From NCBI GenBank assembly GCA_911728435.2, contig OU452203.1:20480293-20544292 (forward strand): a stretch of DNA of 64,000 nucleotides, in the 5' to 3' direction. Below are positions 57,101 to 64,000 of this stretch, piece by piece. The DNA is from Apoderus coryli. Its lineage: Eukaryota; Arthropoda; Insecta; Coleoptera; Attelabidae. The position numbers were made by a program, and so were the translations under genes. How positions within the stretch are numbered: the first letter of the stretch is position 1; every line of letters starts with the position of its first letter. The notes beneath the pieces are model-generated. The model searched no databases. It had not been told where the DNA came from and was given only the letters and a program-made list of their open reading frames with translations.

Positions 57101-58772
57101 GCTATTGAAAAACCAACTGTTATTCGGCACATTTTAGAAGTTTATTGGCACTGAAGTGTGAATATCGATGTGAAACCGAAAATCGAGAACAAAACATTTT
57201 GAATAGTAAAATATCGTTTTGAAAATACGAAATTAAAGTTGAGATTGGCAACATTGTAACTCAATCGCATTACTTAAACACTAAGAAGTCGTAATATTTC
57301 TGTTGACACAGTTTACATGGCATTAGCACCAGTCAACAGTATCCAAAAGGTATAACAGAGACCCAGATACAGGTTTTTCTTCTCAACGATGCTGTTGGCT
57401 ATCTTACATCAAAAATAAATTATAATGTGGCCAAAAAGTACTTGTACCAAATCATTAATTAAATTATGCAAAACTAAGAAATAAAAGCAACCAAGGTATA
57501 CCAAACAGGATCAATAAATTCATATGTATATATACGGGGGAAAATAAAATAAAACATAACGAATATAATATACAGTGTGTGTCACAGAATCAAGGTGAAA
57601 ACGACAAGAATTTGATTGTTAAAATGTCAGATTTTGGCGTTCAGTCCTGTTTGGATAGAAAATGTATCCAAAAGTCATTTTCCACCTTAGCAAAGTGACT
57701 TATCTCGGCTCTGCTTAGATATGCTACACTAATTTGAGCTATTTTATTGATTTTGCAAATTTAAAACAAAAAAAAACGCAAACACACAAAAATGCAACAT
57801 GGCTCATAATGTCAATACATCTAGGGAACATACCAACAATTATGACTAAATTGAAGAGGCACAGAGATTGAAAAAGTTCTACGGGACAACGTCGACTATA
57901 GTTTCCTCTCAGTACTTAATAGTAAGACATGAGGGTCCCGTATAACCATGGCTGACCTTTGTTTTCTTTACTTATAACATTGTTATCCAACGAATAAAAA
58001 AATTATACAAAATGCTGCTTTACGATATCGAAATAATAAAGATCGTTTTACCAAAGCACTGACTGACCTTTACCTTTTCCAGTGAAATTGCCCATGATAT
58101 ATCATAAAATATAATAATACCAGTAATTATTTTATGTAACATTTACGTAAATAAAAATAGTTTCAGTTGTTAAATATCACAGCAATTTATATTCGATTCA
58201 ATTCAAATTCTAAATAGTGTTAAACCAGAAACTAAATCAGAATATTTTCGTTTAGACTCGAGCAGCAGTTTTAATTCACAGATTAATGGAAGTCTAGTCT
58301 ATTAAACGTAATGGTTCTTCTGAAGTACTTACATATTTTTCCTTCATAATTTTTGAATAAATCAAGTTTGATAGGTTCGTAACACTTTTGCTGCATATAA
58401 ATTAACAAATAACAACACTTAATAAATGCAGCATTAAATATATTATGACCTGTATAAAAACAAAACCTTATTTACACATATCCTAAGAAACTATTTAACA
58501 GTTATAGGGGTCTCGCATTCATTTGTAATTTTGTCTCTGTTATAGTGGAGCCATTCTTGTTTTACTAACTTTGTATCACCCGTCTATAGGTTAATTAATT
58601 TATTTGATAAAGAACAAATCTAAGCAGAAGCCTAAATTCGCAATCAAGACAGTGTACAAAATTTATTTTAGTAGTAGGTGTGTCACAAGGTTCAAATGTG
58701 AACCCCATATCATTTTTTTCCGTGTTGTTCTAAAAACTGTCTGTCTGATGTTCATTATCTATTATTAAAAAA
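54118..58772. other. Gene-poor AT-rich region with scattered relics
   Basis: No gene is seen. A TTTA-repeat and GGCTCCAAAAG at about 54618 may be a LINE 3' end. At about 57030 the plus strand reads CGPRETDLNPADYY, reminiscent of a Tc1/mariner third catalytic region. The segment 56100-56350 is GC-richer without a clear frame. Confidence 0.35.
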
Positions 58773-58844
58773 ACAAGAAATCCCTTGCGGGATTTCCCAG
58801 TCCTCTTGTGGTAGTCTTATCTATGACAAAAGTCATTGAGGGTT
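58773..58844 (+). repeat. 72-bp repeat with hairpins, copy B
   Basis: It differs from 48018-48089 at about four positions. Here CCTC and GAGG additionally pair around the ATGAC-AAAA-GTCAT hairpin. It is followed by a long A-rich tract (58849-58962). Confidence 0.75.
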
Positions 58845-58969
58845 GTAAAAAAAATTTAAAAAAATTAAATTTCAAAAAAAAAACAAAAAAAAAATTCAAG
58901 AAAAAAAATAAAAAAAAAATTAAGAAATAAAAATTCACAAAAAAAAATTAAAAAAAAAATCATAAATAG

Positions 58970-59041
58970 TATTGCCAGAGCTGGGATTCGATCAACCTTT
59001 CGCATGCGAAGCGAATGCTCTACCAATGACGCCACAGAAAC
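58970..59041 (-). repeat. tRNA-Ala-like SINE head or tRNA pseudogene
   Basis: The minus strand shows an A box TGGCGTCATTGG, an anticodon arm TTCGC-TTCGCAT-GCGAA (anticodon CGC) and a B box GATCGAATCC. The acceptor and T stems do not pair, so it is not a working tRNA. Together with nearby A-rich sequence it looks like a tRNA-derived SINE remnant. Confidence 0.6.
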
Positions 59042-59250
59042 CTTATAACAAATATTGTATTTTAATTTTAATAATATATAAAAATACTGTAAAACTTAAA
59101 AAAATATACAAAAAACTTCAAATTAAAATTTTCTTCAAACTTTTTTTAACCACCCTGTGCAATAATTTCATAACCAATCCAAAAAACTAAAAAAAATCTG
59201 AAAATGTTTCTATCTATGACGAACTACCATACCTAAAAATATTGAAAATA

Positions 59251-59388
59251 AATAGAAACGTGTTTGTCTTACCCCGTAGATCACCTCTAGGAGCTTGATT
59301 TCTTTAAATTTCAATTCAAGATTTCTTTGAAAGTTAAACTATCAGCTCCTAGAGGTGATCTACGGGGTAACTCAAAAACGTTTCTATT
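59251..59388. mobile_element. Foldback MITE
   Basis: The arms include AATAGAAACGTGTTT with AAAAACGTTTCTATT and the exact 26-base inverted pair TTACCCCGTAGATCACCT.. / ..AGGTGATCTACGGGGTAA. The loop is about 50 bp. No coding frame is present. Confidence 0.7.
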
Positions 59389-59479
59389 AGTATGTATTTC
59401 TTTATTTTGTCAATAAAGAAATACTTTTTTGGACTCACCCCGTATATAAATTTAAAGTTTATGCTAAAAATTGACTACC

Positions 59480-59640
59480 GTATCTTTCTATTTTGAAATT
59501 CGTTGGTTTAACCAGATGTTAAAATAACGTGGACGTCATTTTTTAGAACTACCATATCTCTCTATTTTGAGATTCATTGGTTGCAGTTTTGATTCTACCA
59601 TATCCCTCTATTTTGAAATTCGTTGGTTTGTCATAATAAT
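59480..59640 (+). repeat. Three short tandem-like repeats
   Basis: TACC.TATC.CTCTATTTTGA followed by GATTC.TTGGTT occurs three times at irregular spacings of about 60-75 bp. Confidence 0.65.
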
Positions 59641-59699
59641 AAATGTGCTAAAATGATTCCATCGTACAAAAATGCTCCAAAATCGTTCTATGCTAAACA

Positions 59700-60480
59700 C
59701 ATCTCCACAACAACAATCAAGTCAAGTGTTACAGCAATTGAAGTCTGGACAAAATAATATAGAAATTGAAGCCTTAAGGCTGAATTGAGACGATGACACA
59801 CGAAGCTGATGTGTCTTTTTTGTCCCAAGTGGTAATTGGTCCTTTTCTTTTCAATGACCATGTGGAGAACGCAGCTGAATCGATCATCTCTGGTTTCTAC
59901 AAGATTTCGTCACCTGCGATACATTAGGAGAAGGGAAGTGACTATCGTTTTCGCAAGACGTTTGCGTATTGAAGGCACATGATCATCAAATAAAGATTTC
60001 ATACATTTCTATAAATTTTATGTTCTTAAAAAATCTACCAATTTTATGGATATTGAAAACATTTTTCTGCATTTTATTGTAAATTAAAATTCTCCGCCTC
60101 TACATCTATTCTGAACTAAATCTCCACAACAACAATCTCAAAGTATTACAGAAATTGGAGCCTTGACAAAATAATATAGAAATTGAAGCATTAAGGCTCA
60201 ATTGAGACGATGACACACGAAGCTGATGTGTCTTTTTTGTCCCAAGTCGTAATTGGTCCTTGTCTTTTCGAAGACCATGCGGAGAACGCAGCTGGATCTC
60301 TGGTTTCTACAAGATTTCGTCACCTGCGACACAGTAGGAGAATGGAAGTTTCTAGGTGACTATCATTTTCGCAAGACATACATACATACATTTCTCTAAA
60401 TTTTATGTTCTTAAAAAATCAACCAATTTTATGGATATTGATGCATTTTATTGCAAATTAAAATTCTCCGCCTCTGTGTC
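59700..60480 (+). repeat. Tandem duplication, period about 417 bp
   Basis: GAAATTGAAGC.TTAAGGCT at 59762 and 60179 begin two copies sharing GACACACGAAGCTGATGTGTC (itself palindromic at its ends), TTGTCCCAAGT, and CTGGTTTCTACAAGATTTCG. The second copy has small deletions. Confidence 0.8.
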
Positions 60481-60707
60481 ATCTATTATGAACTAAATTA
60501 TGACGAAATAATCCAAAAATGGCTAATAGTTAATAATTATTTGTCCTACACTTAAAAATCCACCATATAATTAGCTCTCCATATCATATATGTAATATAT
60601 GTATATATGGAGACTATTAGTTTCATGAAAAAAAATTTTTTTTTAATTTCACCGGAAATACTTGTTTTTGGTCATTTTATACATAAATAAGTAGTTTAAA
60701 AAAAAAG

Positions 60708-60733
60708 TCTGTCTGTCTGTCTGTCTGTCTGTA

Positions 60734-60768
<35 letters not shown>

Positions 60769-60770
60769 AT
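60708..60770 (+). repeat. (TCTG)n microsatellite
   Basis: About fifteen TCTG units with one TATG variant. Many insect Helitron-like elements carry such arrays; it is prone to length change. Confidence 0.95.
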
Positions 60771-60999
60771 CCACGAAAACGCAAAAACCGCTTAACAGAT
60801 TTTAACCAAATTTGGTACAAAAATACTATTGGACATGGCAAGGAACTGATTAGATTTTGGGAAACATTGAGCGTAGGCAAAGGGTTTAAAAGAGGGTTCA
60901 AAAATTAAAAAAATTCATAGTTCTTAAACTTATCCGACATACTGCATAATTTTTTACGCATTTAATTGGATATAACCTAAAATATTGAACATAAAATAT

Positions 61000-62215
61000 T
61001 AGACCACATTGGCGTTCGAAAATAGTGTAAAATGGGGTAAAAAAGATTAAAAAAAAACGTATTTCTTAAAAATAGCAGAAATATTAACTAGTTATTTATA
61101 GTTTTGATAGAATATAACCTATAAAATGTGTCATGAATAACTTACGTTCATAGGCGTTCGTAAATAGTGGAAAAGGGGTCAAAACATAAAAAATATATAT
61201 TTCCTAAACTTATTCGAAATATGGAATAATTTTTCATAGTTGTGATACAATATAAGCTAAAAAATATTCCATAAAAGAATTGGTTCACACAGGCGTTCGA
61301 AAATAGTTTAAAAAAAGGGTCAAAAACGAAAAAAAAATGTTTCTCAAATATACGAGAAAAATTGGCTAATTATATATAGCTTTGATATAAGATAACCTAA
61401 AAAATGCAGCATAAAATTTTTATTTACATAGGCGTTCGTAAATAGTAGAAAAAGGGGTAAAATAAAAAAAAAATAAAATGTAAAATTTTTTATATTTAAC
61501 TAGATGAATTGGTATTAAAAATACACGACAAAAATTAATGTACCATAGGCGTCCGTGAAAATTCTATAAAAGGGTCAGAAAAAATTTGTATCCGTGATAA
61601 CTCAAAAACCACTTAACGGATTTTAATTACATTTGGTACGAAAATACTACAGGATATTTATAGGTGGTGATTAACATTGAGCGTAGGCAAGGGGTTTAAA
61701 AGAGGGTTAAAAAATTTTAAATATCATAGTTTTTAAACTTATCCGAAATATTGAATAATTTTTTTATAGTTGTGATAGAATATAACCTAAAAAATGTTAC
61801 ATAAAAGAATTAGTTCACACAGGCGTTCGAAAATAGTCTTAAAAAAGGGTCAAAAACGAAAAAAAAATGTTACCCAAATATACCAGAAAAATTGGCTAAT
61901 TATATATAGCTTTCATATAAGATAACCTAAAAAATGCAGCATAAAATTTTTATTTACATAGGCGTTCGTAAATAGTAAAAAAAGGGGTAAAATAAAAAAA
62001 AAATTAAAATGTAAAAAATTTTATATTTAACTAGTTCAATTGGTGTTAAAAATACACGACAAAAATTAATGTTGCCTAGGCGTCCGTGAAAATTCTATAA
62101 AAGGGTCAGAAAAAATTTGTATCCGTGATAACTCAAAAACCACTTAACGGATACCCTACAACATGCAGCATAACAATTTTGTTTACATAGGCGTTCGTAA
62201 ATAGTAGAAAAGGGG
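61000..62215 (+). repeat. 140-bp repeats in a 530-bp higher-order array
   Basis: AGGCGTTCGTAAATAGTA-type cores lie at about 61012, 61153, 61291, 61431, 61548, 61821, 61962, 62078 and 62190. Cores at 61291, 61431 and 61548 recur at 61821, 61962 and 62078, a constant 530-531 shift, so a block of several units was duplicated as a whole. Confidence 0.85.
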
Positions 62216-62483
62216 GCAAAATAAATTTTATAATAAAACTAAAAAAAATCAATTAATTTGCATTGAAGAACTTTTCCTAGATCTGAAATATAAAATATCT
62301 GCGTATAAATAGTGCCTCCAAAGAGAAGAAAAAGGCACAAAACCCGATACTTAAAAAAAAATAGCTGATGTCTAAAACAAAACAAAAATTTATTAAATTT
62401 AGATAAATGACAAAAAGGTCATAAAATTATTACTTTTACACTTAAATATGGAGAGCTATTCGTGCCTCGAGGGCAACAGCTAG

Positions 62484-63244
62484 TTTTTATTTGGTTACGT
62501 TATTTAAATTTCTAAATTAAATTAATATTATATACCCACAATAATAATTTTTTTCATTTCAATTAAAATCAAATATCAACTATCCAAATAACCAACAAGT
62601 TCTGTAGGTTTAACTTAATTGTATTTTACCAGCAATGAAAGTAAGTTATTGTTGGACTTGCTCGCAATGTACTTATTAAGATCTAACACAGAAAATAATT
62701 CGTAGGTGTTTCTTATAATAATAATAATAATTATTGGCTGTTGTTATAAAGCTTTTACTAATTATTTATATTCTCTAAATATCTCTATTATAGGTATTTG
62801 GAAACCTACAACCAACGCAACGTCAGATTGAAGATATGGAAACGAAAGTGGATTTTAAAATAATTGTTATTGTACCATTCCTTTTTTAATTAATTCAATT
62901 CAATTATTATTATTAAGCACATTCTAATTAGGTTAACAATTAATTATTGATAACATTTTCGTATTTGGATTCCTAGGCAAACATGTTTTGTATTCTCAAT
63001 TATTCAATAGTCCACAGCAATCAGATCTAAACATTTTAGCAAAGATAAAAATTTAAGAACAAATAATTTGCACTATATTTAAAATGAGACAGAAAAAAGC
63101 TGAGACAATATTTGTTTTCCGTCAATATACATTGTAGACTTCATTTCATAAATTTCTTAAAATACTTTGAGTGCCAAGATGTTTGATTTATTAGACTTTA
63201 AGATTCCACGTCAGTTTTTCTTTCTTTTTTTTTTTGTATTGTAT
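62484..63244. other. AT-rich spacer, no gene seen
   Basis: Short TAA-type microsatellites and AT-rich sequence. No frame is supported. Confidence 0.4.
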
Positions 63245-64000
63245 TGGGTCTGCCAGATAACTTTTTTTTTTTTGAAAATGGTATAAAAGAAAAACTGCTG
63301 AATATTTTCTCAAATTTCTTTTTTTATTTGAAAGTACAATCCTTCTGGTTAATAATGACAAATAATTTCATTCAAATGGTTGCCTCGGCTGGCCATGCAG
63401 TAGCCTACACGATCGGTCCAATTTTTAAGCACATTATCGATTGTGTGCAGCTGTATTTCACCAATGGCTTCACGAATGTTGTCCTTTAAAGCGTCAATTG
63501 TCTTTGGCTTGTCGGCGTAACACTTAGCTTTGACGGCACCCCACAAATAATAGTCCAACGGTGTCAAATCACAGCTCCGAGGTGGCCAAACGACATCAGC
63601 TCTGCGGCTGATGATGCGATCTTCAAAAACAGGACGCAAAACATCAAGTGTAGCTTCGGCTGTGTGACACGTAGCGCCGTCCTGTTGAAACCAAATGTTG
63701 CCAATATTCTTCAATTTTTGTGAACAAAAATTCGTTCAACATGGCCCGATAACGATCGCCATTGACTGTAACGGCCACTCCTTGCTCATTTTCGAAGAAA
63801 AATGGCCCAATTATGCCTCCGGACCAAAATCCGCACCAAACAGTGACTCGTTTTGGATGCATCGGCTTTTCAATGTATGCGTGCGGGTTTTCTGTGCCCC
63901 AAATGATGTCTCCGAAATGTTCAATTGTTGAGACCGACGGTGAATTGATGTTGATGGCGCTTCACGCACACTTTCTGCCACAGCAGCAATATTCTCGGGT
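63245..64000 (-). mobile_element. DD41D-type mariner, internally deleted, running off the right edge
   Basis: The minus-strand element has its 3' UTR from about 63245, stop codon at 63349-63351, and transposase sequence to the right edge. It is missing a central part of the gene and carries a frameshift, so it is non-autonomous. Confidence 0.8.
63349..64000 (-). pseudogene. Tc1/mariner transposase with deletion and frameshift
   Basis: From the right edge: an N-terminal helix-turn-helix part (PENIAAVAESVREAPSTSIH, RRSQQLNIS), then an abrupt join to the mid-catalytic domain (GTENPHAYIEKPMHPKRVTV, WCGFWSGGIIGPFFFENEQG). The segment that would carry the first catalytic Asp is missing. A frameshift follows at about 63705 (NEFLFTKIEE / NIGNIWFQQDG). 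The last part has QQDGATCHTA with catalytic Asp 2, and CDLTPLDYYLWG with Asp 3, separated by 41 residues. It ends LKNWTDRVGYCMASRGNHL. The spacing assigns it to the DD41D group rather than classical DD34D mariner. Confidence 0.82.

Larger units (their letters stand above)
60560..62483 (+). mobile_element. Helitron-like non-autonomous element
   Basis: The right end reads GCCTCGAGGGCAACAGCTAG followed by T, that is, a small CCTCGAGG hairpin about 10 nt before a CTAG terminus, as in Helitrons. Exact 12-base inverted copies AGCTCTCCATAT (60573-60584) and ATATGGAGAGCT (62447-62458) lie near the two ends. The interior has a TCTG microsatellite and 140-bp and 530-bp repeats. There is no rep/helicase frame. 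The left end (TC) is not pinned down. Confidence 0.5.

Noticed and set aside
58972..59190. 72-codon plus-strand frame (MPELGFDQPFACEANALPM)
   Set aside because: Its start is the antisense of the tRNA-like sequence, and the rest is A-rich filler.
60677..60901. 74-codon minus-strand frame with RQTD repeats
   Set aside because: It is the translation of the TCTG microsatellite.

Overview
The window is AT-rich nuclear DNA from an insect. The evidence is short conserved exons with GT/AG introns, a cytosolic tRNA-Ile gene with an internal B box and a T-run terminator, and many mariner, Jockey/CR1-like and RTE relics. A beetle is a reasonable guess, but the sequence does not fix the species. Most single-frame ORFs here are chance. 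The real genes are split into short exons, and I rebuilt them by joining splice sites whose reading phases agree.

Layout from left to right. 1-691: 5' half of a mariner with an open transposase frame. 1027-1214 and 3401-3922 (both -): 5' exons of two unrecognised genes. 2726-2799 (-): tRNA-Ile(AAU). 5.1-7.6 kb: LINE and mariner relics. 9.25-10.6 kb: an RTE LINE with one nonsense codon. 10.7-13.3 kb: mariner relics and a tandem duplication. 13921-15735 (+): an unrecognised three-exon gene of 103 residues. Its first intron holds an antisense two-exon gene for a 203-residue predicted membrane protein (14208-14906). 18114-38292 (+): an FKBP14-type ER prolyl isomerase (218 residues, C-terminal HDEL) with a 19-kb first intron. 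That intron contains a nested nucleoside diphosphate kinase (19223-19816), hammerhead-ribozyme retroelements (27.5-31.99 kb) and a minisatellite (34.6-35.7 kb). 39395-52526 (-): the formin FHOD/Fhos in 14 phase-consistent exons (1,246 residues), convergent with FKBP14. Its large introns hold a LINE, a decayed ribozyme copy and foldback elements. 53-64 kb: apparently gene-free, with a tRNA-derived SINE, palindromic elements, a Helitron-like element with 530-bp higher-order repeats, and at the right edge an internally deleted DD41D mariner.

The most striking content is a family of small retroelements carrying type I hammerhead ribozymes (retrozyme-like). One copy is a head-to-tail dimer of a 333-bp unit (27508-28040), bounded by a 12-bp target-site duplication (TSD) and lying inside a LINE relic. 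A second (29861-30271) has a complete hammerhead with a palindromic stem III and a 106-bp inverted arm that is almost perfect. A third, decayed copy sits in a FHOD intron. A separate 565-bp foldback element (31425-31989) carries a different, minimal hammerhead-like core and has a 16-bp TSD.

Functionally, FKBP14 would act on folding clients in the ER lumen, NDP kinase in cytosolic NTP balance, and FHOD in actin filament assembly. They are neighbours, not a pathway. All calls come from reading the sequence, with no database search.
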